A stretch of DNA of 64,000 nucleotides from Trachythela sp. YZ-2020 (Eukaryota > Cnidaria > Anthozoa > Malacalcyonacea > Clavulariidae): positions 2,435,001 through 2,499,000 of the forward strand of contig JADLSH010000282.1 of NCBI GenBank assembly GCA_016169945.1, in the 5' to 3' direction. Within the stretch, counting starts at the first letter, position 1. Every line of letters begins with the position of its first letter. This document shows positions 9,746 through 21,279 of this stretch, piece after piece. A program made the translations under genes and the position numbers. Under the pieces are notes generated by a model. The model was not told the DNA's origin. It ran no database searches and saw only the letters and a program-made list of their open reading frames with translations.

Positions 9746-10737
9746 CAGTAAAGCACGCCACTGTTATGATTTTTCTCCCTTCGTCTCCGCTTCTTAAATT
9801 GTCCTCGGAATTGTCAATACAATATGAACAAAATTATAATGGTATTAAATCCAAAGTCTGTTAGAAAGCAAGAAAAAGTAGACCTAAACGAGGTGGAAAA
9901 AGCCAACCAACAAATGAAAACTGTACATAAACGCCGAAGAAAAATCGTAGCTGTTTCTGAATTTGAAATATTATACTTTTTTGCTTGAAAGTTCACATTC
10001 AACGGCGGCAAGAAACGCAAAAATCTGTGCTGTTTTAACATTCAAAGATACAAAAACTCTATTTAAACACAAACCAAACCTAATTTAACCCCAGTTCGAG
10101 ATTGCCAAGGTGTCAAGATGCAACGACAAAAGTCAAAAGCCTACACAAATACGACATGTTTATGCATTTCCTAATAGTTTGTCTCAGAACATTTTTACCA
10201 CCAACCACTGAAAAGAAAAACACAAACCAAAATATTCAAACAGTACTTTCAAACAAAAATTGCCTGATATATTTGGTTCAAGTCTTTAAGATGAATCCAA
10301 CTTGAATGCCAACGTCAGCAAAGCAGCTTCCCAAAAACCTTCACTTTTATACCGGATCCAGGACAAAGGTGAAGCAGAAAAACGAAAAAACCCAATCTGC
10401 CTAGTTGCACGTTTTTCGCTCCTTCGCCGGTCAGAATTCAAGTTTGTAGTTGTTGCCAAGCAATGAAAACATTGAAAAGCTTGCGAGTGACGTCAATTAT
10501 TACATGATAGGAGAATATCAATATTGATATTTGAACAAAATTGCTTACTGTGTCTATATACTACATATAATATAAAGGAAATGGAAAAACTCGTGATGTA
10601 AAAGAAATAGAAAAACTCGTCTTGTGCCTTTATGGTGTGATAAAGCACTCGGGGACCGTTGGAAGAACACTCGAGAAGCGTGTAAAGCACTGATATCACA
10701 ACATAATGCACGCGGCTCGTTTTATATTTCTTAAATA
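9746..10737. other. Spacer of inverted repeat, no gene recognised
   Basis: AT-rich stretch with only short frames. A plus-strand Lys-rich frame starting with ATG at 9,824 runs about 60 codons and has no recognised family. A perfect CRE-like palindrome TGACGTCA lies near 10,488. Confidence 0.4.
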
Positions 10738-11058
10738 AATTACAAATTCTAATAGATTATAATTATCACACTGAATCCAAATCTGAAAAGTTCTTGCAGA
10801 TTGGGATATAGTTTAAAGATTCAGCAGATTGGGATATAGTTTATACCTTTGATATTAAAGAATTCGCCACAGCGTCAGTTTCTTTCAAGATTATAGACTG
10901 TTATAACTTTACCTAGCCATTATTTTGTAAGAAAAAGAACGATACGTACAGAATCTGAATCATAAGACAAAAGTCTCGAAGTTTTGTCTCAACTACAGTT
11001 TGTCACAAATAGTCAAATGTTCTGTTTCAAAATACGACTTTACTTACAGTTTGGCCCT
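10738..11058. repeat. Repeat copy matching 39.6-39.9 kb
   Basis: It shares long blocks in the same order and orientation with 39,590-39,905, for example CACTGAATCCAAATCTGAAA (10,771 and 39,611), CAAGATTATAGACTGTTATA, and TTTTATGACGTTATCAG. In both copies the repeat runs straight into the 3' end of the same minus-strand Gag-like frame, so it is the 3' flank or LTR-side sequence of one retroelement family. Confidence 0.8.
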
Positions 11059-11640
11059 TCATTTTATGACGTTATCAGTAGGTAATGCTCCGATGTGTAG
11101 TACCTGGAAAACCAAAAGTGAAATGGAGTGGTTTTGGTCAAGTAAACTGGCACAGTCACTGCCTTGGCAGCGATATTCTACTTTTGTGATGTGGTGTATT
11201 TCGCCCCGCCGTCCATTTGATCTGCATACCTGTGCGAAATGGTTAGCCTTGTTGCACAGGTAGCATATTTGTCTTTTTGCTGGAAATTTCTCTGACCTGC
11301 GGTGCTTTTGGCGACAATCGCCACACTGGCTTGCTTGTTGGGTCTATTTTTGTTCGATTGATTGCTTCATTATTTGACTGTCCTGGTTTTGCTGTCTGAC
11401 TAAGTAAATAATTTCTTCCATATTTTCGGCAGGCATGCCTTTATGTTGGGTCAGGGTTTTTTCATAGGTTCTGGCAATTTGTATGGCTTTATCTTGTGTG
11501 AGATCGGCCTCTTCCATTATCGTCCCATTTTTCAGCTTCGTTTCTTGATTTAAGCAGACATAGAGAACATAGTTAGACGTGTTGTCTAAAACGTCGCCAA
11601 TTTTCTTTATATCAAAAATTGGCGGCTGTCAAAAATGAAA
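11059..11640 (-). pseudogene. Gag-like polyprotein fragment with zinc knuckle
   Basis: The minus-strand frame runs from FDIKKIGDVLD through a helical, charged stretch (DKAIQIARTYEKTLTQHK, EEIIYLVRQQNQ), past one in-frame TAG, to CGDCRQKHRRSEKFPAKRQ and CYLCNKANHFAQVC. The last is a CX2CX4HX4C zinc knuckle. This is the C-terminal part of a Gypsy-type Gag, which coats the element RNA. The frame ends at TGA near 11,059, where protease would be expected. A shorter copy of its tail lies at 39,871-40,053 on the same strand. It sits between the arms of the 8.9-13.2 kb inverted repeat. Confidence 0.75.
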
Positions 11641-12339
11641 CCCATACGAAGATCACAAACATGAAACTTTTTACAGCATTAATAATGTCATAACTTGGTA
11701 AGCAATGAACTATAAAATATTTGATTAATATCTGATTTTCCGCATCAATTGCGGTAGCGTTGTGAGTTTCGTGCAGATTTTGTACATTCTTAGACCGTTC
11801 TTAAACAATGACTTTTTTATACGAATTAATGTTCATACTTAATAGTAATTGTTCATCTCAGTAATCCAGCAGGTGGTTTTTGTTTTTATATCGTGTTTTT
11901 AATAGTCATTTGGCTTTGTTTTGTAACTATATGTCATGTAGAGACAAATTAGGGTTGATTCGCGTGTGCGGTGTGCCTAAAAGATATAAACAAAATCTCA
12001 CGTGGCTTGAGGAAAGGAAAACTTTTGTGATCAATATATTTCATAGTCTCTCGACTATAGCTGAAACGAATTTACAGTGGCATTTCATGAACATATTTCG
12101 AAACGTTTTAGAAAACATAGCAGGCTGAATTTACCTTTAATTGAAGCTTATTAAACACCTAATAAAAACAACTACATTTGCAATATACAATTCTATATAT
12201 AGTTCAAAATATTAATCCTTTCATTTTTTACATTTTGGACGCAACTTTAAATTTATGTTACCATTGCAACCACTAATTGCGCTTGCATGTACCTTACCAC
12301 GAAGACGAAGTTTCGAACATCATCATGATAATAATTTTC
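11641..12339. repeat. Dispersed repeat flank (partly shared with 42.6-42.8 kb)
   Basis: 11,795-11,930 matches 42,640-42,765 in the same orientation, with shared words such as TTAATGTTCATAC, GGTTTTTGTTTTT and TTTGTAACTATAT. A plus-strand frame ending at 12,125 (VCGVPKRYKQNLTWLEERK) has no recognised family. Confidence 0.5.
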
Positions 12340-13165
12340 AACTAGAAATACATGCATGCAGAATCCCCTCGCCCATTTGAACCAACCAATTTACTCCCCA
12401 AAAGTTATTGTAACATGAAGTACGAATGTAACCATGGTAACACGCAACATTGTATTTTTTATATTTTAATTTGTACAAAATATTATTTTGTTTTTAACTC
12501 TAAAATTATCAATTGCCCAACTATATAAAGTGGATATATGCTATTATGTATTCTTTTAGCTTTGATTTACTGTAACATTCAACCTTAGACGTTTACAAAA
12601 CGTTTCGAAATTTTCAAAAAACTTCAACTGCTTTTCGAGGAGTATTTTTATACTTCGCGCTTGCTTTTGCAAAGAAGTTTTTGATATTTAATGTTTTTTT
12701 TATTTTTCTATATCATATTTGAATCAATACTAAAATACTCTTAAAAATCAACTAATGTTGTATTGACCAGTGACTACACAGAGTGATCTACACATTTTCA
12801 AATTCACAAACTATACTGCATGCTACGTTAAAAAATCGGTAAAGCAAGCATGTAAAATAAACACTTGCCTGTTTAAAACGCTCCTTTTTCGGTCTTTCGA
12901 CAGTTTTTCCTCTTGTTAATTTGTCCTCTAAATAATTTTCATTTATCTTGTTTTGGAGACTTAACATGTAAACTTACTGACATAGAGACTTACTTATAAA
13001 ATGAGTGCAAAACTATTTTTGAAAAAGTTTTCAAAATGGAAATCTTCTCTTGGCTTGAACTTTGCGCATGCGCATAACTTACGAAAAGGTCGAGTCCATG
13101 ACAAAAAAAATGGCGGACGACTTTGCATTCCACAATGTTTTCACATGCCCGGAAGTAAATCTCCG
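12340..13165. repeat. Large inverted repeat, right arm
   Basis: Inverted partner of 8,866-9,745. Its inner end reads CTAGAAATACATGCATGCAG and the outer end reaches CTCCGAGCGGAATTT. It contains CCATGGTAACACGCAAC, the signature used to find further copies at 41,098 and 53,875. A LINE starts directly beyond the outer end. Confidence 0.88.
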
Positions 13166-13174
13166 AGCGGAATT

Positions 13175-15205
13175 TGTACCCTCGCACGGCGCTTCGCGCC
13201 GGCTCGGGGACTAGAATGTGTAGAAAGGACGATTAAAGCAAGACAGAGAGCCTTCAGTAGCGGGGACGTAATTAAATACAAAGAACTATGTGATAAAATA
13301 ACAACGCTTATTAAAAAGGCGAAAAAGGAATATTACCATTCAAAGGTTGGAAGCCAACGGAACTATAATCCAGCCAGATGGTATAAGGACATATTTCAAT
13401 TGGCCGGTTTTGAAACAATAAACACGATTAACGCAATTACTACGGAACAAGCAACCAGTACTGCAGAACTATTGCAAGATATTTTTACAAAACCATGGCA
13501 GGACCTCCCTGCTGCTTCTATCCCAAGTCTTGCCGAAGTAGCACCATTGTTGAAGGAAAATCCTCCTCCCGTCCCCTCTATTGGTCAAGTCAAGTCTACA
13601 CTGAGACATTTAAAAGCAAAAAAAGCTACCGGATCAGATAATATCCCAGCTTGGTTTTTTAAACGATTTCACGAAGAACTTGCCCCTGCCGTTGTGCACG
13701 ATATCATTTGTAGCAGCATATCACAATGCAAATATCCAACTATATATAAACATGCATTGGTTACTCCAGTTCCTAAAGTGCGTCCCCAACCAACATCGAA
13801 ACTGACTTTCGTCAAATCTCAATACTCCTCAAATGGCGAAAATCCTGGAAAAGCTACAACTTAAACTGAACAATATTGACCTGAAGATAAATGATAGCCA
13901 ACATGCATTCACTGGTGAACGATCGACGGTATCTGCATTAACCTGCATCTCACAGAACTGGTTCAATGTCACAGATAATTTACGTGATAACAAGAATGGA
14001 GTACATGCCTTGTTCATAGACTTCCGCAAGGCTTTCGACCTTGTGGATCACGGCATTTTGTTAATGAAATTAGCGAAAATGAATGTGACAAAAGGTTTCT
14101 GGCTCTGGACGCGAAGTTTTTTGGAAGGCAGGAGTCAACAGGTCAATCTTGTGGGAACACTATCATCGACAAAATCGTGTCCTGCTGGAGTCCCTCAGGG
14201 CTCTGTTATCTCCCCTCGCTCTTTAATGTATATGTGAACGACTTTGAAAATTCTGTTCCAGATCATCTATCTATAAACACCTGTAAATACGCAGACGATT
14301 GTACACAAGATGAGGTTGTTGCACAAGAGACAACAAGTCATATGCAAGACGTTCTTGACGCATCGCAAAAATGGGCCACTGAGAACAAGATGAAGATAAA
14401 CTCCCAAAAAACCAAAGATATGTGGATTTGTTTTAGTAATGCGATTCCAGAACCAGCTCCGCTTGTTATAGATAGCGTGAATATAGAAAGAGTTAGCTCA
14501 TATAAGTTACTTGGAGTGTGGCATCAGGACAATCTAAAATGGAACCGTCACGTAGAAGAAATGGTAAAGAAAGCAAATAAACGTATATTCAGTCTGAGAG
14601 AATGCCGCACAGCCAAATTACCACAAGAAGTTGGCCTCACATGCTATCAGACGAAGATAAGATCTGTGCTAGAATATGGAGCAGCAATTTGGGGCGGTCT
14701 GCCAGAATATCTTGCGGACGAAATTGAGAGTACGCAAAACAGATGTCTAAAAATACTTGGAATCCCTAGGGATAATTTAAAATCATTACGAGAAAGAAGA
14801 AACGATGTTGCTATGGAGGAACTGAAACGAATTCAAATTGATGCTACCCACCCCTGTCATAAGTTTATCCCTTTGCCAACATCTCATACTCATGATCTGA
14901 GAAGAAACACTAGTATTCCATACCCAATATCATACACCAAAAGACACGAACAATCTTTTATCCCAAGGGCAATTGCTCTTTTAAATAAGTATGATCCAAT
15001 TAGACGATAGATTATTTGATAACATGATTAGAACCATGCAATTAGACGATAGATTATTCTATATACTAATAAACAATTAATAATTTAACCATTTTTATAG
15101 TTTTGTACATATCATATAATATTGTATAGAAATTATTCTTACAGCTGTAAATCCATTGTATTTTTTAACTAAAGATGGATATTAAAAGATTATTATAAAA
15201 AAAAA
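13175..15205 (+). pseudogene. LINE reverse transcriptase with intact YADD and poly-A tail
   Basis: Three consecutive plus-strand frames make one RT protein. Frame 1 (to about 13,795): TIKARQRAFSSGD linker, RWYKDIFQLAG, LKAKKATGSDNIPAWFFK, TPVPK. Frame 2 (13,833-14,215): MAKILEKLQL, HALFIDFRKAFDLVDHGIL (catalytic Asp), AGVPQGSVISP. Frame 3 (14,217-15,010): SLFNVYVNDFEN, CKYADDCTQ (catalytic YADD), KMKINSQKTK, LLGVWHQDNLKWNRHV, RSVLEYGAAIWGGLP, QNRCLKILG, stop at 15,008. One-base shifts near 13,800-13,830 and 14,215 break it. The 3' UTR ends in about 13 A at 15,205. No endonuclease is present, so it is 5'-truncated in the normal LINE manner. It is the best-preserved LINE in the window. Confidence 0.92.
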
Positions 15206-15429
15206 AAAAGGGCGAGGGGTTGCTGCATGCATGTATTTGTACTAATATTCATACAATTGAGGTGATGTTGTTGAATGCTTCAAGCTGGGTGGCTGATGTT
15301 CAACAGTCAAGACATTTTATTAATGAATTCAATGATTTATTCTAAACACGCGCGACAAAAATGCACTCCAAAGCGCCAATATGCGATATCTAACGTCCAG
15401 CGGTTATTCGAGTGAAGCTATGGTATAGT

Positions 15430-15547
15430 AGGCTCTTTATGTAGCCCTACACGAAATGTCTAATTTAACCCCAACCCCCACCTTAACCCCACCCTAACCC
15501 TACATATAATCACAGACATAACTCGTATAGGGCTACATAAAGAGCCA
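15430..15547. mobile_element. Small MITE-like inverted-repeat element
   Basis: GGCTCTTTATGTAGCCCTA at the left is mirrored by TAGGGCTACATAAAGAGCC at the right, so terminal repeats of about 23 bases enclose 70 bases with several AACCCCA/CCCTAACC runs. No target duplication is obvious and no protein is encoded. Confidence 0.8.
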
Positions 15548-15599
15548 ACCGAAATTATCCAAAACCTGTTGGTTACATCAAGTACTCAGCCGTATTCAT

Positions 15600-15702
15600 T
15601 CAAAATGGTGGATAAACAAAGGACACTTGCAGCTGGGGACAAGAATGCGGCGGGCATTTGCCTGACTATAGTTAAAGTGAAATACATATAAAATAAACCT
15701 TT
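15600..15702. other. Non-coding, nothing recognised
   Basis: Short unremarkable spacer between the MITE and the telomeric tract. Confidence 0.4.
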
Positions 15703-15763
15703 CCAACCCCTAACCCTTAATCTAACCCTAACCCTAACCCTAACCCTAACCCTAACCCTAACC
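15703..15763 (+). repeat. Interstitial telomeric repeat (CCCTAA)n
   Basis: 15,722-15,763 holds seven perfect tandem CCCTAA units, preceded from 15,703 by degenerate ones (CCCCTAACCCTTAATCTAA). This is the complement of the metazoan telomere repeat TTAGGG. Unique sequence continues on both sides, so it is interstitial rather than a chromosome end. Confidence 0.95.
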
Positions 15764-15851
15764 AGAAATGTATAAAAAGCAATTTTGGGGTTAAAGCAAG
15801 TCGGGAAAAAATGTTTTCAAGAAAAACATTTCAAGTGAGAGAAAAAAGTTT

Positions 15852-15921
15852 TGTTCGGGATTTGAGCCGCCGCTCTACGAACAAGTAGGCGGAGCACGCC
15901 CTAAACCACTACGGCACCGGC
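15852..15921 (-). repeat. tRNA-like sequence (SINE head or tRNA pseudogene)
   Basis: On the minus strand GCCGGTGCCGTAGTGGTTTA gives a Pol III A-box and GGCTCAAATCCCG a B-box, 50 bases later. The 3' side does not pair with the 5' GCCGG end, so no acceptor stem forms and it is not a functional tRNA. It is probably the head of a tRNA-derived SINE. Confidence 0.55.
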
Positions 15922-16297
15922 CAGCTCGCTGAATGCAACCCGAAAAAAAACACTATATATAATGCTAAATATACCGCCTGTCTAGTCATTTAAAGAACGA
16001 AGTATGTTGACCAATGAACGCTGGTGAAAGGACCAAATAATTCGCAAGGAACGAAGCAATCAACCAAGTTTTTATTCAAAATCGGGAAAATTGTAGCGAA
16101 AATGAGGGGAGAAATAAGAGTAATAATTTGTAGCTGGTTTGGCGGGGAAAATGAGAGCTGGTACTATATGTCGTTGCCACTATACAAGCGCTATTATACC
16201 AACTGACTGCGATACAGTTTACTCTCAATTCTTCATTCAGGGTTTCTTTAAGAAAATTTAGAATTGCACATTTTGTCATACTCTCACAACATGTCAG

Positions 16298-16345
16298 CTA
16301 GGGTCTTTTTTAAGAAATGGTTAGTGTGTGTGGGGGGGGGGAGTC
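16298..16345. mobile_element. Fragment of the 44.9 kb hAT MITE family
   Basis: TAGGGTCTTTTTTAAGAAAT followed by a run of about ten G closely matches the left end of the hAT MITE at 44,880 (CAGGGCCTTTTTTAAGAAAT then a G run). The other end is missing here. Confidence 0.5.
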
Positions 16346-16748
16346 TTATCGTCAGTACCAGAATGGACGTATCTGTCAGATGTGAAGGATTATGCCTTGC
16401 TACATTTAATTATTGACTTCGAACATTATATTCTATCTTTACTTTTTACTTATACTGTAGGATTCCTCCTTTTGCTATATACGTATAACTACGTGTAGTA
16501 TTTATAGATACTAAATTTTGTTCACAAATGTGTACCTATTATGTCAAATTTTCAGTGCATATATATTAAAAAACATGGTTTTAGGTCCTAGGAATATTCA
16601 AACTTAATAACATGTAGATACATTCTAGCAGACAAATTTAATGAAATTTGTAAACAAAATTTACATATATTTATACCACCATTGATATTGCAATAGCTGA
16701 CCTTTATATTGCAGTAACTGAGCTTATCGTTGCACCAAACTTATCCAA
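16346..16748. other. Non-coding, nothing recognised
   Basis: AT-rich single-copy-looking sequence with no frame or repeat that could be supported. Confidence 0.4.
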
Positions 16749-16906
16749 GAGGCTGTTTATATGGGGCAAGTTGAGTCTGGCCCTGTTTAAGCGAGATTCT
16801 TTCTTGACTCACCTCGTATCATGCTTAAACTGGGTTGGTACTGTATTTGTAATGTGAGCTAGCCCGGATATGGCGGCTGACTGGCCTCCTTATAAACAGC
16901 CACCAA
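16749..16906. mobile_element. MITE with GGCTGTTTATA ends
   Basis: GGCTGTTTATATGGGGC near 16,751 is mirrored by CCTCCTTATAAACAGCC near 16,890. Inside, a second inverted pair (CTGTTTAAGCG / CATGCTTAAAC) continues the fold. No coding capacity, and the target duplication is not clear. Confidence 0.65.
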
Positions 16907-17274
16907 TCTGTTCCAGTTGGTTCAAAGCCGTTAACTTTCCCTAATAGTGCAAATCAGGCAATAAGCCACTTCCAGGCAATGGCTTAGTGTGTAAATTGAG
17001 ATTATGTTATATCCACTTTACACAGTAAACCATTTTGAGTAGACAATACAAACATCTGGGTTTTATACATGATTTATTTCTCAGAAGTGTCATCTATAAA
17101 TTATGGCATATAACACACTGTACTGAAACTAATGTACTTAAAAATTGTGATGAAATGTACATACAAATACTAATACAATATGCTGTAAAATTTAAAATAT
17201 TTTGGAAAATATAATATTCAAGGTTGTTGTCAAATGCAGTGTTTTTTGCCAAGAGTGTTGAATTGGCTCACTCT

Positions 17275-18040
17275 ATAATTTAACTCATTAGTGCACCCAA
17301 GACAGAGTAAAATAGCAAAGTTAAGCACATTCCGGCTTAACAAGTTAACAAGAAATATTGGATGAACAGTATCATAGTCATTGCTCACAATCCCATCCCT
17401 TCACAAGTTTTTAATCCTCTGGAATATTTTAAGACAGAGTGTAATAATAAAGTTTGGTGCATTGCGGCTTAACCGGTTAACAAGACATATATGTCATGTA
17501 CAGTAATTTCGTTAAGCCATTATGGTGGAAGAACCTTCCCATTTGAGAAGTAAGAGTAAAATAACCAAGTGAGGCAGACTGCAGCTTATGGAGAACAAGG
17601 TGCATTAGCATATAGTTATTCATCGACCGCATAGACAGAGTATAATATCAAAGTTGGGTGCATTGCGGCTTAGAGATCTGGGACTACCCAAACCTTGTGG
17701 GAAGGGTATGGAGAAAGACTGTTTTTGCCAGCTGGTGTGGTAATATGATGATGAATCTAAAGAAAGAAAGCATAGAATTAGTGCAATATGATGAAAGCTT
17801 AACCCATTAATCCCCAACACTTTCTCCTTCACGAGTAAAATCAACTGGGGTTACTAAGACAGAGTAAAATTACTTAGAGATCAATGTGGCTTAATGGGTT
17901 AACATTCAAGTGACATGGGCAGATAAGTTGGATAAGCCATTAACGCCCAACACTTTCCCCTTGACGAGTAAAATTGGCTGGTGTTAGATGACAAAGTGTG
18001 TGCTTTAGAGCATATTGTTGATTTATGGGTTAATAAGAAA
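17275..18040. repeat. Degenerate tandem array with GACAGAGTAAAAT / GGCTTAA motifs
   Basis: A unit of roughly 100-130 bases recurs about five times. Each copy has GACAGAGTAAAAT (or …GTGTAAT), then AAAGTTGGGTGCATTGCGGC, then a TTAACxxGTTAA end. Two copies also carry CCCAACACTTTCCCCTTGACGAGTAAAAT-like text (17,813 and 17,948). Related single pieces occur near 50,265 (inverted) and 56,400, so the unit is a dispersed element that became tandem here. Frames in it are by-products. Confidence 0.7.
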
Positions 18041-19572
18041 GGACGAGCATGAATCCAGGTCTCAACAGTACCAGAAATTACACACTCAAGTGCTTTGTAA
18101 TGGTAAATCTGTTCTGCCTCCACCTGCCAAGTAATGTCATCTACTAAATAGTCTCAAGCTCCTCACTAATTAGTCTGGTCACATGCAACATACATGTCAT
18201 ATTTTTCAATAATTTTGTCCTTATGCACATCAAGTATTATTGACAATGTTCACTTCTCTGTGTATGGCCATATTACTGAAGTATATAAATACAATGCACT
18301 CTCAAATCACACATAGAATAGGTTCTATTTACATTTGAGAGAAGCAAAAATAGCAAGTATATATAAACTATAGTAGACAGAATGAGAAAGCCAAATAATG
18401 CTTAATACATAAACAATGTTTGACCGGCTCTTGAGTTAAAATAAACTAGCCTACTTCACTGAACTTGGCGACGTTTGTTCATAAATAGTTTACTTAACTA
18501 ACAAACAAGTTATTTTACCTTTTCATCTAGTTTTTAAAGCCATAATTTCTTCGCCCGAGCGTGCTTTTTCATCTCCTTGATAGCTTTCCGATTCAGTCAT
18601 TCTTTTGAGCTTAGCTTTATATATTCGGCGACATTGAAAAGTTTATATTGATGTCCATTTGCAAACGGCATTTTTTCGCCGTTGTTTAACGAAAATCCAA
18701 AAACAAAAATCATAGGATTTTAAGTTGACATGCAATATCACTTCAGAAAAATCGAAAAAGTTTAACAATCGGATCAACAATAAACAACTTAAAGCAAGCC
18801 GAAATGTGCGAACTGTTAGCAAATTTCTCGAAAGGGCGACATTCGCCCACACGCCCTGCAAGAAGACTCCTTCACAAAACAAAGCAAACAGCGTAACCAT
18901 GGCAAATTTGGTATTGAAATTATCCTCGTAAATCCCACTTTCAACCCCAATAGGTTTCGTATTACCTTTAGTCAATAGAAAATACGCACATATTTATTGT
19001 TTTTATCATAAATCATAAAAATACAATAAATATAATATATTTACTGGGTTCTGTGGTGGCGAACAACGTTTCGTGAAAATATTTGCCCCCCCCTGTCAAG
19101 TAGTCACGAGGAGTTTTCGCGAAGATTGCGCGTGACTTTGAAATTATTTTTAAACTTGTGTCTTTGATTCTGGTCCTAAATTTGTTATGGGAGGTTTTCT
19201 CCTTGCAAATGGGACTATACTACTCTAGTTTTTTGATTGGGACTATTCTACAATGAAATACTCTTGGATACTGTAATCTAAATACATATGAAGACGAGGA
19301 AGTGGCATTTATCGGGAAGACAAGCGGCGAGGCATTGCAATGGCCGCTATTTGACGAAATATCGAAGGACACAATATCGAAGATAAAATACACTGCACTG
19401 CTTCAAAACTTGACGAAACTTGGTTGAAATCTTCTTTAGCCATCTATCATTATGTAAAAGTACAACAATTGGATGATACTTGCGAGACTCGGCGATAAAA
19501 AGCAAACAAGACGGCAAAATATGGCTGAAATCGTGTTTTGGTGGGGGGTAAGTGAAATAAAATGTATTATAT
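18041..19572. other. No gene recognised
   Basis: The longest frame is 110 codons on the minus strand (18,643-18,975). It is Leu/Phe-rich and matches no family known to me, and an opposite-strand frame overlaps it. It has no splice context that decides. Left unassigned. Confidence 0.4.
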
Positions 19573-19576
19573 TTAA

Positions 19577-21275
19577 AGTGCACCTCACCCCAAATTTTTT
19601 TTTGGCTTTGTCAAATCTTGGCATCATTTCTACTATATCCGTGAAATTTTTTTTTAATTTGGCCAAATCGTTCGATTTTTGTGGCGTTTTGAACTTAGCT
19701 TTCGATGGACCTTGGCCGTCGTATTTTCTAACCGAAAAGAGCCTGGGTCTAGCCCATTTTCTGACGTCGCGCAAGGTAGTCGGCATTTAGCTTTGATCGG
19801 CTTGTATTCAGTTCGCCATTTCGGCTTTGCTTGCCTTGAATCAATCGAAGTTTACACTGTTTTTTTCTGGCTATCATGTCTAACCATGAAACAGACTAGT
19901 ACACAGGATATATATAATTGCTATATATGGATAGAATCAGCTTTAGAAGAGCTATCTAACAATATGCCGCATTAAGCTATATCTGTAAGACTGTATTATT
20001 TAGCCGTTCGAGCACGTTGAAATCCAACTTCGCACGCGTGTAGGCATCTGTAAAACTACAACTTGTTTACACGATGTAGGTCACTGCTATATATACCAAA
20101 AAATCGTCTTTTTCTCGGCTATCTTTTGGTATGAAGCATGAGAATATATCTTGATTATTGATTTCATGCGCGTCAAAAACGTTTACCCCTACTACAGCAC
20201 AATTAGTACACACGATATATAGTTTCGTCGTTTGACCCGCGAAACATACAATCGTACATCGATTTTCGTGCACATTTCCTTGAGAACTACATACGTTCCA
20301 TACATCTAATACGTAGATCGAAAGCTCTGTTCAAGAGAAACATTTTACGTACAGTTTCGTGCGTGTAGGGCTGATATTGGCTGAGTTATGTCACTTATGA
20401 AGCGATATCCAAATGGAATATCAACTCACACGTCTTTCGTAGCGCCATGTCACCGCGGCGCGAAATGAACTTAGTAAAATATATTTAAAGCTATTTTGTT
20501 GATAAACACATGTTTTATGCATGGCTAGAAAGCTGTAGGCATGACGAACACGCTCATAGTTGTTTCAAGGTTGTAGATTCAATATTTACAAAGTTATACG
20601 GGCAAATAGTCGGTTGTATATCTCTTTAAACCGGTATCCGTTCTTTAAAGTCCTGCGCTTGAAAGCTGAAAACATACAAAATTTGTAGTAATGTTTGAAT
20701 GGAAATACACAAGCTATATAAACATATCATACATGAAAATAAAGCTCTCTTCATGACGGGATAGCTATTGGTTATTTCAAGTTCGTAGTTCATTATTTAT
20801 CGAGTTATTCGCCCACAGGCAAAGTGTACTAAAATTCAACGGCACTAAACTTCTAAAAAATACATAATCCCGGGGAAACATACATCGATTTTCGTGCACA
20901 TTTTCTTGAGAACTACACACGTTCTATGCATGTAAGATGCATAGATCGAAACCTCTGATCAAGAGAAACATTTTACGTACAGTTTCGTGCTTGTAGGTCT
21001 GATATATCATATGTAGATGGCCGACAGTGTACAGGGAATTTGCATGTGGGCCGAAAGTTTATTTTGACGAGTCCCTTGCGTGACGTCACGAAATTTACTC
21101 GTTCCAGACTCCTCGTAACGACGGACAAGGTCCACCAAAAAGTGCCTTTTTGCCAACTTTAAACTGCCATAAAAATCGAACGATTTGACCAAATAAATTT
21201 AAATTTTCACGGATACACTAGAAATGATGCCAAGATTTGATATAGTCAAAAAAAAATTTTGGGGTGAGGTTCACT
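19577..21275. mobile_element. TTAA-target DNA transposon, non-autonomous, 1.7 kb
   Basis: The left end AGTGCACCTCACCCCAAA and the right end TTTTGGGGTGAGGTTCACT are inverted copies. Each is flanked by TTAA (19,573-19,576 and 21,276-21,279). The arms pair over about 270 bases: TCAAATCTTGGCATCATTTC against GAAATGATGCCAAGATTTGA, and CAAATCGTTCGATTTTTGTG against its mirror near 21,175. A TTAA duplication is typical of piggyBac and Kolobok elements, and long arms without transposase suggest a non-autonomous Kolobok-like element. Frames of 98-116 codons on both strands of the left arm are arm by-products. Confidence 0.85.
20258..21005 (+). repeat. Pair of about 120-base direct repeats inside the TTAA element
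   Basis: 20,258-20,372 and 20,882-21,005 share ACATCGATTTTCGTGCACAT, then TTGAGAACTACA, AAGAGAAACATTTTACGTAC and AGTTTCGTGC. A weaker third similarity (GAAAGCTG…TTCAAGTTCGTAG) lies between them. Probably an internal tandem amplification. Confidence 0.8.
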
Positions 21276-21279
21276 TTAA

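Noticed and set aside
15852..15921. Possible tRNA gene on the minus strand
   Set aside because: The A and B boxes are fair, but no acceptor stem pairs, so a SINE or pseudogene fragment is more likely.
18643..18975. 110-codon minus-strand frame
   Set aside because: Overlapped by a plus-strand frame, low-complexity hydrophobic content, no recognised family or splice context.
19436..19790. Overlapping frames of 98-116 codons on both strands
   Set aside because: They lie on the left arm of the TTAA element and are not kept in the right arm.
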